The position numbers and the translations under genes are program-made. Shown piece by piece: positions 10,781 through 22,104 of a DNA stretch of 64,000 bases; the first letter of the stretch is position 1, and each line of letters starts with the position of its first letter. This DNA comes from Bactrocera neohumeralis (Eukaryota > Arthropoda > Insecta > Diptera > Tephritidae): contig NC_065920.1 of the NCBI RefSeq assembly GCF_024586455.1, positions 77,678,215 to 77,742,214 on the forward strand, given 5' to 3'. The notes beneath the pieces were generated by a model, which worked only from the letters and a program-made list of their open reading frames with translations, was not told the origin of the DNA and made no database searches.

Positions 10781-12480
10781 CTGTTGCAAACTGTGGTAAA
10801 CATAACTCTGAAATAAAAATTGTGTTTATGGCACACAATAACACATGAAGTCAAATAATTTGCCGTTTTTCACAGCACACGCTGGTGGGTAATATTAAGA
10901 CGCCACTAAAGTTATGAGAGCACAACACGTGCGCTGTTTTGCTCATCATTAAGACCTAATCATTAGACTTAAAAGCACGCTGTGTGCCCCGCAGAACACA
11001 CAAGACAAGCAACCTGTCGGATAGAAAAATAAAATAAAATATATAAATGAAAAGAAGGTGAATGAAAGAAAAGCACAAGCGCAATGACGATGTTTTTATT
11101 TGCTGTCGTTTAAAACTGCCACAGAAATATAAAGCAGGAATTACGACTGCAGTTGGCGAAAATGCTTAACTGCCAGAGATGCCACCAGCAATGAAGCACA
11201 ATAATATAAAGAAAGCGTTTGAGGAAATAGTGCAAACCATAACGGACGACGAGAAAATGATTGTATGAGTGACGGTGATGTGCAAGCGCAGTCAACAACA
11301 ACAGCAGGTGTCAGCAGACAAGCAATAAATTCGTGTTACTCATACCACACGGTGCACCAAAAGCGCAATACTCATGAACAGCTGTATACATATTTATTGC
11401 AGTTAAAGAATATTTTTCAGATGCCACTTTCGGCAATAAATATTTGTGTGCAAAGTGTTTTTTTTGCTTTTTGGATATTTTTCCGAAATCGCACAATTGT
11501 GCTGCCACGACCAATAAGCCTGGCCTGCGGGCGCACAAGAGAGCGTTGGTGCCGCAGTGCAATGACCACATTGTGACGGCAAATATCTTGATAGCATTCA
11601 GGCTACAGCACACAGCCATGCCTTCGCATTGCAGTTGCATATTTGAGAGTGATGAAGCCGAGCAGACATAAAAGTGCCGGAAAATGCCCGCATTATGAGC
11701 CATCAACAGCAATAAGCAACAACTGTGGCAGCGGCAGCAGCCAATGTGGGTAATGGCTGCATTCCGTAGGTATTATTGCCGCGGCGTGCAAATGCACTGC
11801 AACTCAATGTGCCAACATGCGAGGCATGGTGCAAACAGCGAATGAATGCTGGTGAAAAATGCTCGGCACTGCGCGGCGGAGCAATGAGTGTGTATTGCAA
11901 ACAGCGCATACCTGCAGTGTTGATCTGGACCCGGCGCACGCCAAATAAAGCTATCATATTTTTAGTTAGCTCAATACAGTCTAACCGTTGTTTGCCCGCT
12001 CGCACCGCAGCCATATTAGTGGCCTGAACATTTCGTTGCTTGCCGCTTGTTGTTATCGCGTTGCTGTAGCAGCAACAACAGCGACTAGCAGCGCGTCGAC
12101 ACGGCAGACAAACAGTCGTGAATGGCACGAAACTCGATTGGGCATCACCAGCCATGCCACCAGCGCCACCAGCAATTGTTGCTTGTCATTGTTGTCGGCG
12201 TGTTCATTGGCAATTTGCCAAAAAATAAAAATGCCTGCAGCGTGGCATGCGATTGTTTGCCGCTGTATGCCGTTGCTTTGGTTACTCATTTTTTTATTGT
12301 GTTTTGCGCCACCTTTCGCCTCACCTTTAACCGCCTCGCCACTTACTGCCACAGGTCGGTTGGACGCCGCGCTTGCGGTTGTTGTTGGCGTTGTAGTTAA
12401 TTTGTTTGCAATTGTTCGGCTGCCACTCCGCAGTTGGCTGCACTCAGCCGTTTTATGTAGTCAATTTGGCTTATCATAAA
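10781..12480. other. GC-richer unique island, candidate regulatory DNA
   Basis: The stretch from about 11230 to 12480 is GC-rich for this window and dense in CAG/CAA/TTG/CTG triplets, giving open frames of 100-160 residues on both strands at once (for example 11703-12155 minus and 11988-12479 plus). Overlapping frames of biased composition and no domain suggest non-coding DNA with low stop density rather than genes. No transposon motif was recognised. Enhancer or untranslated-exon function is possible. Confidence 0.4.
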
Positions 12481-12939
12481 AATAAATCGAAGTCAAGTGG
12501 GATTTTTCAATTCTCAATTGCGGACGCGCGAGTCGATTTCGTGTTTAGAATGGTTGGCACAAATATTTTCTCCTATTTTAGCAAACATAATAGAATTAAC
12601 GCCGAAGCAAACTCGGTTATAGTTGCGGTTATGTGTAAATGTGAAGGTATTAAGGTGCTATTTGGCTTTGTATTTCAGAAAAGTAGGAGCATTTATTTGT
12701 GAATTTTTTCAGAGTCGATTTGGCCATGTAAGTCCGTCTGTACTTTGGTGAAATCGTGGATATTCAGACTGCTTACAGTCTATGTAGTATCCACAATTGG
12801 TTCATCTATCTCTTTACTAGGAATTTTATTTTTATTATTGAGGATTAAATGGGAGCTAGCAACGGAGTTATCTTCACTAACTCCTGAATTAATCCCTGCC
12901 GTCTGTCAATGCTATTAGTTGTTTGCTAACGTGGACGAA

Positions 12940-13250
12940 ATAAAACCCTCTCTCGACGAACAGAGACAAAATTATACAAGTCACTCCTCATCCCCGTCCC
13001 GCTATATGGTGCAGAGGAAAAGACGATGACAACATTTGGTTCTGCGGTAGATTTATTGTCGTTTGTGCATTGGCAATGGCGAATACCGCGTCTATTCGAT
13101 GCAGTTCCCGAGGGGGGGAGTCGGGGAAGAAGAGACCTCCACTCCATTAGAAATACCAGGTAGATAAGGACCTAATTACAATTGGAATATCCAATTGCCG
13201 CCAAAAAGAGAAAAGGTAGAACGACTGGCGCCTAGAAGCCTAGTCGTTTG
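12940..13250 (+). pseudogene. LINE polymerase C-terminal relic
   Basis: About 12950-13015 encodes SRRTETKLYKSLLIPVPLYG, matching the LINE block that usually reads L-S-R-x-T-K-x-x-L-Y-K-x-L-I-x-P-V-L-x-Y-G. About 13079-13140 encodes RIPRLFDAVPEGGSRGRRDL, which matches the downstream R-G-R-P-R-x-R-W-x-D-Q-V region, and after a frame change about 13160-13230 encodes DKDLITIGISNCRQ. The order fits one LINE lineage; a minus-strand relic of the same lineage lies at 32735-33050. Frameshifts and stops show it is dead. Confidence 0.68.
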
Positions 13251-13546
13251 AGCGGCTGAAGAATCAAGTTTAATGCAGTACTTTTTTTGGATTTTAAGGC
13301 AGAACTACAATCTCGGAACAAATTTTTAAGATCGGGCCGCTATAACATGGCTGTAATACAAACTGATCTTTCAAAATTAAGTCCTTGTAAGCTGAACGAT
13401 CAATATCAAGTACTTGTATGGGAGCTTTTTAATTTATGAAGGATATTATAGCTTTGGTGGCACCGAAACTAAAAACTTGTCTCGTAATTACCACAAAATT
13501 TTCCGTAAAAATTTAGATATATTTATATATATATATGCATATATTA

Positions 13547-15186
13547 GGGTGGGTCAAAATACTGACTATTTTTTGCTTGATACTCTGAAAAATTGGGAAG
13601 GCCCTTCCCTTTACAGCTTTCTATTTTTTTCTTATTATCAGACAGAAAAACTCAATTCTCTCTTCCAAATTCTTGATATCATACCTCGTTTCTCTTTAAA
13701 CTATCCAATCACCATTTTCATCAGAACGCTTTGAATTGGTATGTTCTTCAACAACATGACGATTATCGGATTAGACGCCTCTGAGGAAGAGGTGAAGTCG
13801 GAGTTGAGTTGGTTTCTACATTTTTCACAGCACTAGGGCACCCTCTTTTATTTTGAGTAGAACTGGAAAATACTGTTAGGAATTTTATAAGTGGCCCTTG
13901 CTTGGCTTTTGGATACAGGAGCCAGAAATTGATAACTATTATGCTTGGCTCCAGTGAAATATTTCTAAGTACCACCTATTGGAGCGATGTTTCACTTTAT
14001 ACAGCTCCATAAGCATATCAGCAAGATCAACTTCTCTATGTTTTTACTGTATTTTGAAACAATAGCCGGTCTCAGTACTTTAACAATTTTTTCTCTTTCC
14101 TATTCTAACGCTTACATGTCCCGATTGTTTGGTTCATCTTCCACAAATGTGAACACTTACTGAACTGGCTTATCCATCCATCGCACTTCGGCAATGCCAA
14201 TATTAGCTTCTCATATCATTTCATACAATACCCTGCCAAGCTTTTTCAAGTCTAACTCAGACTTTAGTTCTCACTTCCCCATTCGACTTTTTCGGATCGT
14301 GCCGATTCAAAATATTCCCATTTCTTGGAGCTTAGCGGGGCTTTGAGCAACGACAATAAAGGACGAATTTTATAATTTTTTGTAATTATTATCGCTTTTA
14401 GATAGCTGCTTCGACTTATCAGAAAAATAGATACATTTCTTTATTTTCTCAAAGATATTTCTCCGCTTCGAATCTTTTATTGCAGTTACCATGAGCTCTT
14501 GGAATCAAGCCATTCTAAAAACTAGCAGCTGAATTACTCCTAAGTACGGCCAAAAAATGAACGAATGTTTTCATTTGAGATTTTACTGCCATACTCTTTG
14601 AGAAGAAACATATTGGTATGTTCCACAATCAGTTTGATTAAATGTCTTGTGCGGTCTCTTTTCAAGTAACGTCTTGAACGCCGATTGGTCTTTTCCTCCA
14701 CCTCCATTGGGACGCACCAACTTTTTCAATAATTAAGTGCTCCATATTTTCTGGTTCTTTAGAAATTTCTTTGTTGGCAGTACTTTCTAGTGTATCAATT
14801 TCAAATTCTTCACCATTTTCTAAAATCTTGTTCAAGCCTTTCTCCAGAAGCCAACCGTCGTCTTCATTATTGTTCCTGTCCATCTTCAAAATCTGCTCCT
14901 TTACATGTTTTCTTATTATCACTTAGTAAAATTCAATTCTCGCTTCTACCTTCTTGACAACATATCTCATCTTCCCAGTTGTAGAAAATTGAATGCTCTA
15001 CAAAAAGGTCTCTTACGATTTTTTCGTAAACCAAACCTTTTAAATGATATTTGTGGTTAAAATTTGATTTTTATAAAGAAAATTTTTTTTCTCAGGAAAT
15101 TTATTACTTAATGAAATAAGTCTGAAGAAAATGTACTGCTTTATGGTCTCTAAAATTATATAAAATCGTTTTTCTATGACCCACCC
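13547..15186 (-). mobile_element. PiggyBac-like transposon relic, 1640 bp
   Basis: The ends are inverted copies of GGGTGGGTCA (13547-13556 and 15177-15186), each flanked outside by TA. On the minus strand the interior encodes, in order and in shifting frames, an acidic N-terminal segment (ORF 14922-14662), RHLIKLIVEHTN (like the piggyBac F-x-x-E-x-I-x-x-I-V-x-x-T-N block), FRMAWFQELMVTAIKDSKRR with NIFEKI (the R-N-R-F-x-x-I-x-x-x-L-H block), VRWMDKPV, then REVDLADMLMELYKVKHRS (the GGVDLLDMLIELY-x-x-x-x-R-S block) and NFWLLYPKA (N-A-W-L-L-Y-R). This is the whole piggyBac-transposase order. Many stops make it inactive. A TTAA target duplication, normal for piggyBac, is not seen. Confidence 0.72.
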
Positions 15187-15289
15187 TAGTGTATATGTAT
15201 ATATGATATACCACCCATTATATATAAAGAAAGATAATTCACTTCCCGACTCCACAAATATCAAATCACCCTCTAAAGCCTAAATCGAA

Positions 15290-16210
15290 TGAGTAAATGG
15301 TTGATTTAAATATAGAAAACACGTTTCACCAGCAAAAGCAAGCATGGGTCCCCCCGATTAAGCGCCGGTTATCGGTCATTTCCACCGCCTTAAATGCAAA
15401 TATTGTGTGTGCCATTGCCAGCGACGCAGACAAGATTTTTTAAATAATTTTCTGCTCGTCATTATTTATGCCTGTGTGCGTATGTTTTTCCACACCGACG
15501 CACAAGCAACAGGATGGCAAAAGAAAAGGGGGTGGAGATGACAACATATTATGGAGAGTAAGGAAACGTATGTGTGTGTGAGTAAATAAATGTATGTGTG
15601 TGTGGCGCAACAAACAATGAGTTGATATTTCACCATAAAGGGAGAGCAGGCAAAAAGCGCAAAGCCCACAAGTGATTACTAAACGCAAATAATGATATAT
15701 CATCATCACAGGCACACTTTCGCACACACATACACGCATGTGTATTTGCCGCCATGCATTGTTATATTTAACGCTTGCGAATGAGCAATGGCGCGTACAG
15801 CAGTTTGAACGTATATACGTTTTTGTTAAGCAACGCTGATACAAACGCTGAAAATAGAAAATAAACAAACCGTTCGCCGCCATTGCTCGATACAAACAAA
15901 TGTGGCCAAGGCAACACAATGGAAATTAAAAAATATGCACACAAAACTTAGCACATGAAGAAGTATGTGCTCCACTTCAAGCGCACACAAAGCTTTTTGT
16001 AGCACATCAGTCTGGCGGCAAGTGTCAGCCTTGATGCAGCCAGCGCCGCCTTAGTCGCCATGACTGCGTTTGATTTTATATTGGCATGCAGTTTATGCGC
16101 CTATTCTTCGCCTGATTGTGCTGAACACCCTCACACTTCACCGCCGAGCGACAAGCTGGCTCAAGTCCAATGAATGGAGCCCGGCATCCTGACACCCACG
16201 TCACTACGTT
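15290..16210. other. Unique island with CA/TG tracts, no gene seen
   Basis: TG-repeat tracts at 15575-15606 and mixed CA tracts near 15725-15745 generate the apparent 159-residue minus-strand frame. No domain, RNA gene or transposon motif is present. Base composition resembles the other unique islands. Confidence 0.45.
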
Positions 16211-16419
16211 GTTGCTGAAATAGAGAATGCATGAATATAGGCTATTTTAAATTCGATGCGATTTTATTGACGTTCTCACCAAAAGCTACATTGAAATGAT
16301 TTTTTGTCGATAAAACAGGAGTCGACAATTTTTTAAATTTTAGAATGGAAATATTTTACGGAAATTGATCAAGAACTTGATCGTGATGCTAAAACAATAC
16401 TTGACGAGACTAACCGTTG

Positions 16420-17255
16420 CTTGGACTACAAGAACTTGGGTTTGATCGATTAGTTTGTATGACAGCTATATTCCATATTTGTCTGAACTAAACAATTTCT
16501 TCGGAGATTATGGCAAATATTATGGTGGTATTTTGTACCAAATTAGAGTGGACTTGTCAAATAAAAAAAATTTCTTTACAATAACTTGAGTTCGATCGGT
16601 CAGTTTGTATGACAGCTACCTGCTGTAATGGTCCTATATCAACTGTTCCGATAAATCAACAGCTTCTTCAGAAGAATGGTATCTCAAAATTTCTGGGCGA
16701 TATCTCAGGTAATGAGGGACTAGTTCGCATATATATCAGCAAACAAGTAGACGAACACATAGCTAAATCAATTCAGTTCGTCGCGCTGAACAGTTATATA
16801 CTATATATACTTTACACGGTATCCGAGGTTTCTTTTGGGTGTAACAAGGTTAGGTTAGGTTAGGTAAGACGGCTGACCGGAGATCGCACATGGACTAGAA
16901 GTAGTCCTTTGTGAAGCCATTGAAAATCGAACTCTCGTGTTCGAACTTAGAGATCCAATACAAATTTACAGAGGCGCTTAATTTCAATGCCCGCCAGATC
17001 GGTGGGATGTCTGAAGGTATGTGCCCCCAAGTGCCTAAGTCGTGATCTCCCAAAAGCAAGGCAGTCAAGAAGGAAGTGCTGGCTAGTTTCTACTGCATCT
17101 TCTTCCAAGCAGCTTCTGCATGCGGCGTCCGGTAAGATTCCCAGTCTTACAGCGTGTATGCCAATGGGGCAGTGGCCCGTCAAAAGCCCCATCATTAATG
17201 AGAGGCTTGGGTGTAACAAACTTCGTAGCAAATTTCATATACCCTGTCCAGAACA
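16420..17255 (-). repeat. Dispersed repeat family A, interrupted by a LINE
   Basis: The minus strand carries family A words: CATATAGCTGTCATACAAAC, GATCGAACTCAAG and GATATCGCCCAGAAATTTTG, and at the head TTGTTACACCCAAAAGAAA. The head is cut at 16847 and resumes at 17207-17255 (CAGGGTATATGAAATTTGCT, ACGAAGTTTGTTACACCCA). The missing join is exactly a LINE insertion (16848-17206) with a 13-bp duplication of repeat sequence on each side. Confidence 0.75.
16848..17206 (-). mobile_element. 5-prime-truncated LINE with TAACC tail and 13-bp target duplication
   Basis: The minus-strand open frame (to stop at 16947) encodes LTGHCPIGIHAVRLGI and then CRSCLEEDAVETSQHFLLDC, a C-x2-C...H-x4-C motif found at the C-terminus of RNase-H-bearing LINE polymerases. 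About 80 nt of 3-prime UTR ends in TTACCTAACCTAACCTAACC (plus strand 16847-16866 region). A perfect 13-bp direct repeat, TTGGGTGTAACAA, flanks it at 16835-16847 and 17207-17219. The first codons of the longer frame beginning at 17231 come from the flanking family A repeat, not the LINE. Truncation, tail and duplication are the standard marks of target-primed reverse transcription. Confidence 0.88.
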
Positions 17256-18223
17256 TAAAATATTTGGAAAGCTTAAAAAGTCAGGCTGATTTGAATACTC
17301 AGGAAATATTTCACTAGACGATGAGTATTTATGAGATCTGAGCACCAACAATTCGCTAGCTATATTTTCAGTTGTAAGCCCGTTACCAAGATTGTCAATA
17401 GTACTGCCATTTATCGCTTAGTCAACACCAAATTTTTGTAGCTCATACAAAACTCCTGAAAATTCCTGACATTAAAGCTCTATTATTTATAAATGCCCTC
17501 ATTTTCGGCTTTTCCCCACTTTGTCTTAATTTATTGATTGTTAGATTTCCAATTTACTCATTTCTCAAACAATTTGTAATCTGCGATTTTCTGCTATTTC
17601 GGGCAACTTTGACGAGTCTGTCAATGATAAATGAATTTATGCTCAATATGCTTCTCAAAATCGAATAGCTGGCGCTTGCAATGAGTGCGTGCGTATTGGT
17701 TACTTAGACGCAAACACACATGTATGTATATGCGTACTTGAGTGTGTTTTTGTATTTGTCGTAACTGGGAAAACCATATATAACAGCTCGAGCTTGCTTA
17801 TTAGAGAACTCCTTCACCTCCGCAAGTATTTGCTCGGCACTTTCTACTGATTTCAACACTTCGATTGTGTGTTCAATACTTGAATGACGGCTAATAGCTA
17901 ACAGGGCGACACGGTCATATATAAGTATGTGTGTAAACCAAACGTTAGCCCGGCAAAAATCTAGTAACGAAAATCACAACTGCACATGCCCCCGCATGCC
18001 TGCGCGTATCCGCTTATTAGACTCAATTACTTAACGTCACGGGCACAAGCGAAAACGAAACGCGAAAACGGATTTTCAGTCATTTTTCAAAATTTTTCCG
18101 GATTTCGGATTTCCTAGAACGAAAAATGTCAGTCAGCGAGCAGAGTTGTACAGTGCTGTGTGCAGAGGCTTGGTGTTTGTGCTTGAGTTCAGCGAATTCC
18201 CCAAAGAAAGTGATTATGCCATG
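17256..18223. other. Unique DNA, no gene seen
   Basis: Contains a CATATATAAC box at about 17774 and a GC-richer, purine-rich segment at 18020-18220 with a TCAGTC Inr-like hexamer at 18129-18134. These could mark a weak promoter, but no exon, DPE or coding frame supports it. Confidence 0.4.
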
Positions 18224-18462
18224 AAGTTTGTTACATCCAATAGGAAATGTCAGCGTTCTTACAAAGTATATACATAATTAATCAGCCTGATGAGCTGAGT
18301 CGATTTAGTCAAGTCCGTCTGTTTGCCTGTATATATATATGCGAACTAGTTAGTCAGTTTTTGAGATATCGTGCAGAAATTTTGCATACGTCATTTTCTC
18401 AGCATGAAGCTGCCAACGCTGCTGCGGAACCTCCGATATCCGAATACTATATCATATAGATG
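18224..18462 (+). repeat. Dispersed repeat family A, partial copy
   Basis: Family A order is clear: GTTTGTTACATCCAATAGGA, AATCAGCCTGATGAGCTGAG, TCGATTTAG-CAAGTCCGTCTG, TATATATGCGAACTAGTTAG, TCAGTTTTTGAGATATCG, CGTCATTTTCTC and GGAACCTCCGATATCCGA. The 70-residue frame across it is not conserved in other copies. Confidence 0.75.
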
Positions 18463-18469
18463 TCGATCA

Positions 18470-18705
18470 TGTAGATCAATCCCTTGATCGATGCGATGTG
18501 TGGGAAGCGGCGCCTGCGCGGGCATAAAATAGTCGGTTATCATGGTGCGATAACGGTTGCCTACGTTTTTACCGGCATTATTTTTGAAGAAATATGGCCC
18601 GATGTATTCCATCGGCCCACGAACCATACCAAACCGTAACTTTTTGAATCTCTTCAAATTGCTCTTCATCCCAAATGCGGCAATTTTGATTGTTTACATA
18701 CCAGA
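18470..18705 (-). pseudogene. IS630/Tc1-type transposase fragment (core domain)
   Basis: The minus strand encodes NKQNCRIWDEEQFEEIQK, then after a frame change GPYFFKNNAGKNVGNRYRTM and ITDYFMPA. This is the diagnostic middle block (G-P-Y-F-F-x-x-x-A-G-x-N-V-T-V-N-G-x-R-Y-R-x-M-I-T) of a fly transposase family with an N-terminal HTH (DUF4817-like) region. The following QQDGATCHTA block is absent. It probably belongs with the N-terminal relic at 19255-19891, with unrelated sequence between. Confidence 0.75.
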
Positions 18706-19099
18706 AAGCTGCAACGAGTATGATAAAATCAGAAAAAGCACTCGTGGCAAAAACACAATCAAATCAATTCAGTTCATCATAGACAACATTGTTGATCAAA
18801 TCGAGTACCCACCAGCGTCAACTGATCTGATGCAACACGAACAATCTGTTCTTCGGCAATCACGATCGAGTAAACGGTATGGCTGGCTTCGGTTCCAATC
18901 GTAACATGTCAGTTCATAGCATTGCGACGATGAATCTTGCATCGATGTGAAACTTCGGGTAATTTATAAGTAAATCTATGAGTACAGCAAACAACAACAA
19001 TTTTCTGCTGGACTGTTTTGAATCATGTGCGGCAAAAAATGTATCAGCTTTGAAAATGTGCACATGTTACAAATTTTCGATGCGTAAACAATGGAAATT

Positions 19100-19205
19100 C
19101 CATTGAGTACGTACATACATATATACATACATTTGTTGTATGTATGTATTCGATGGAATATACATAGAAATATAACATATATATATACAAACATATGTAT
19201 ATGAA
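19100..19205. repeat. TACA/TGTA microsatellite patch with self-complementary arms
   Basis: TACATACATA-type units (19110-19132) are followed by the complementary TGTATGTATG (19136-19150), and then an ATATATATAC tract near 19178-19190. The patch can fold back but is simple sequence. Confidence 0.6.
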
Positions 19206-19254
19206 ATAGAACAGAAATGCAAGAGTAAATCAGTGTTTAGGGGATGATATACGA

Positions 19255-19891
19255 CTGAACGCTGTCGACCATTTCAATCATTGAAGCATGAGTTTGCATC
19301 ACTTCGGGTATTTCAGTGATACAAAGTTGTTCTTTAACGCTGATTTAAAGACAAACGGTTTGCTTCGTGTACATGAACCGAACTGACAGAATCGGATCGG
19401 AAAGGATCAGTACTTAAGGATAAACAAAAATTTATTACTCGTTGCAGTTCTCTGTCACATACCCATTGAACCAGAAATGGGCCTCATCGCTGTACAAAAT
19501 TTTGCTCGAAAACGTCGTATCTTCTTGAAACTTTTCAAGAGCCCATAGAGCAAAGCGACGTCGCTTGGGAAGGAAGAGCGGCTTAAGTGCTTGCACAATC
19601 TATATTTTGCACACTTTCAATTTAAGATCTCGACTAAAATGTGCCAGTCTTTCCATACGTCATTCTGAGTTGCTGCGAACGGCGCCGAATCGACCCGCCA
19701 CGGTCTGCGTGTACAGCTACGGCTGCTGTATTTTCTTCATTGCGTGCTAGACTTGGTCTATTGAGTCAAATATTATCCAATAATGGATGCCAAACAGTAC
19801 CGAACAGAAGTAATATGACAGCTTGACATGACTCGCGTGTGTTGTGTCAAAAAAGCTATTCAAAAAAGTATCTCTTCTTGGATCACCCATT
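19255..19891 (-). mobile_element. Internally deleted IS630/Tc1-type element
   Basis: The minus-strand 5-prime edge reads AATGGGTGATCCAAGAAGAG at 19891. Downstream the frames give RRQLRMTYGKTG-like HTH-linker sequence, FALWALEKFQEDTTFSSKIL and YSDEAHFWFNGYV, the block carrying the first catalytic Asp. Further 3-prime, after a jump, KEQLCITEIPEVMQTHASMI resembles the C-terminal helix of the same family. The centre with GPYFF and QQDGA is missing, so the copy is non-autonomous. Confidence 0.68.
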
Positions 19892-19899
19892 ACTTTCGC

Positions 19900-22100
19900 A
19901 AATTAGTCTTCTGGGAACACCAGCTTCTTTACATGTTCAAGCATTGAAATGAAGTGCAATCGAAAACTACTGGAACCATTTAATTTCTCACATAAAGTCA
20001 GCTGTTGATAAACACAATACATTTTAATATAAATTTTACACTTTGAACCGACATTCTAAGAAATTTCTTATCGCCCGGTAAATAGGTCAAGATTTTGCAG
20101 TAGACGAGCATGAGCATATGCTTGTGCATTCGGAGATTTGAAGAAATCTCAGCGGTCTTAAATTTTTTGGAGCATCCAAAGTAAAGTGGATAAAATGCTC
20201 GGTCACGAGTCAAGAAAGCAAGAGGTTAATAGAACGCCGTCTTTATGAAAGCGAATTGATGTCACAACACATACACACACATACAGGGTTACTTGCATTG
20301 AAAGCGCTCATGTGCTGTGTGCTAGCAGGGCGCTCTCGAGCGCGCAATCTTTCGCCGGCAGCTGTCTTCTGCCTGCCGCTGGGCAAATTGATAATGAGTG
20401 CAAGCATTAATGCGTTGGCGTATAATTTGCGATAGCACTAGCAAGCTAAGACGGTAAGAAAAGACACAAACATGCATTAATATATGTGTACAAAAGGTAA
20501 ATCCACATTTTCTTTGGTCCTGCTTTATTTTTTGCGCGCGAGTACAAGCATTAATGCTTTTACGATCTGCTTATGCTTCTGCCACACAAAATAGCTTGCC
20601 TTGGCGCACTTTCTGCTTTCGGTGTTAATGCTGCTGCTGTTGTTTGGCGAATACTTTAGTTGCTGCAGTGTACCTTTAGCACTCACACACACACACACAC
20701 ACACATTATTTTACTGCTATTGCCGCCTACACTTCACCCGAATATTTTCCACTTATTCCACTTTAGTTGGAATAACAAAAACTTGACCCATATTTCCCGA
20801 GCGCAAGCACTCGACATGAGCGGCGGCGTTGCTGACGAGGCTCGAGCAGACGCGCCGCGGACGTTGAGTGGGAAGCGTGAAAGCTACAAGAGCGACCGGT
20901 GATGCTGTCAAGCATGTTGTTGGCGCTGCTGTTGCTGATAAGGAAGGATGAAAGGAGTCCATGCACAGTAGTGCAAACACACACATGCATAAGTAACTCT
21001 GTGCATATGTACTCATTGCGTTGGATTTGGGAAAGTGCTCGCATACAGCTGTAGATATATATTTTTTGTAGAGACATGCCATCTGTATATATAGTAATTA
21101 TAATATTTCGCAGCTATGTTGCCGATTATGCTGCCACTGTGCTGCACTAACAACAAATTTTCTCATATTAATGCGATCTTAAGCAGCAAAATTCGAGCAA
21201 ATGAAGTAACACATGTAAGTGTTGTACATGTTGTTTGAGTTTGTACATATTTGTTTGGTGGCTAAGTAGAATTTATGAGAAAATATGAAACGGAGTGCAG
21301 AAATTAGATAGTTACAAGCAAGCGTGAGTACGCGAAACTTAACTAAGCGCAAGAAAACAAATTGAAAAAAAGCAGTAAGTTATGCTGTAGAAAGTGGCAA
21401 GTAAATCGAGTTAGCGGTGCAAAAGTAAAAGGAAATATGTGCCGCAAAAGACATATATTTGTTTTAGGGTATAAGAAGGTTGTAAATATTTCTATAAACA
21501 TATATTCTCGTACGTAATAGAGTATGTTATGTAAGAGAGATATGTATATATAAGAGAAGCAAGTGCTTGTTGGCAAAAATAAAGTATTTCATATCTTGCT
21601 TAAAGCTTTTTTGACAAAAAAGTGAATTTTTACAAATTCTATTCTATTCTATGTATTAAAAATCTGTAAATATTGAAATCAAAGTAGTATCTTCTTCAGT
21701 GTATATAGGATATACTTTCCTAATTTTCACTTATATTATAACTCCTCGCTATAAGCAAGTGAGTATATAAAAGTGCCACCAACTAAGAATTAAGAACTTA
21801 GGAAATCGTCTACCGTCGCGGTTTGGAAATATATTTTTTTATTTTGTATAATTTTAATATGGAAATTTGCAACTAGTAACATGCTCTATGCATGTCATAG
21901 ACTACAAATACATCGAGCCACAGCAGAACTTTTGAGACGATAAGTCGAAATAATTTGTCTCCCAGAGTGTAGATGGATGCCCGTTTTGGAGAGCATCAGT
22001 GAAGAACGACTGAAAAATTATTATCTTCTGGTAGAGAACCAAACGGTAGTAGCTTTTAGGTCCTATGCTCTAGTTGGAGGTACAGGAAATGATGAAATAG
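19900..22100. other. Mostly unique DNA, no gene seen
   Basis: Contains a GC-richer island at 20290-21080 with CTGCTG and CG-rich words and overlapping frames on both strands, and a (CA)n tract at 20683-20705. The rest is AT-rich. No domain, RNA gene or transposon motif was recognised. Confidence 0.45.
20683..20705. repeat. (CA)n microsatellite
   Basis: About eleven uninterrupted CA units. Simple length-variable dinucleotide repeat inside a unique island. Confidence 0.85.
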
Positions 22101-22104
22101 TAGT

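Noticed and set aside
11703..12155. 150-residue minus frame overlapping a 163-residue plus frame at 11988-12479
   Set aside because: Overlapping long frames in several phases reflect low stop density in a GC-richer CAG/CAA island, not genes.
14662..14922. 86-residue minus frame as an independent small gene
   Set aside because: It lies inside the piggyBac-like element, in the position of the acidic N-terminal part of its transposase.
16848..16866. TTAGG units as evidence of a telomere or telomere fusion
   Set aside because: Only three to four units, placed exactly at the 3-prime end of a LINE insertion inside target duplications.
18129..18240. Possible plus-strand first exon after TCAGTC with ATG at 18221
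   Set aside because: The ATG and following codons are the start of a family A repeat, and no DPE or donor supports it.
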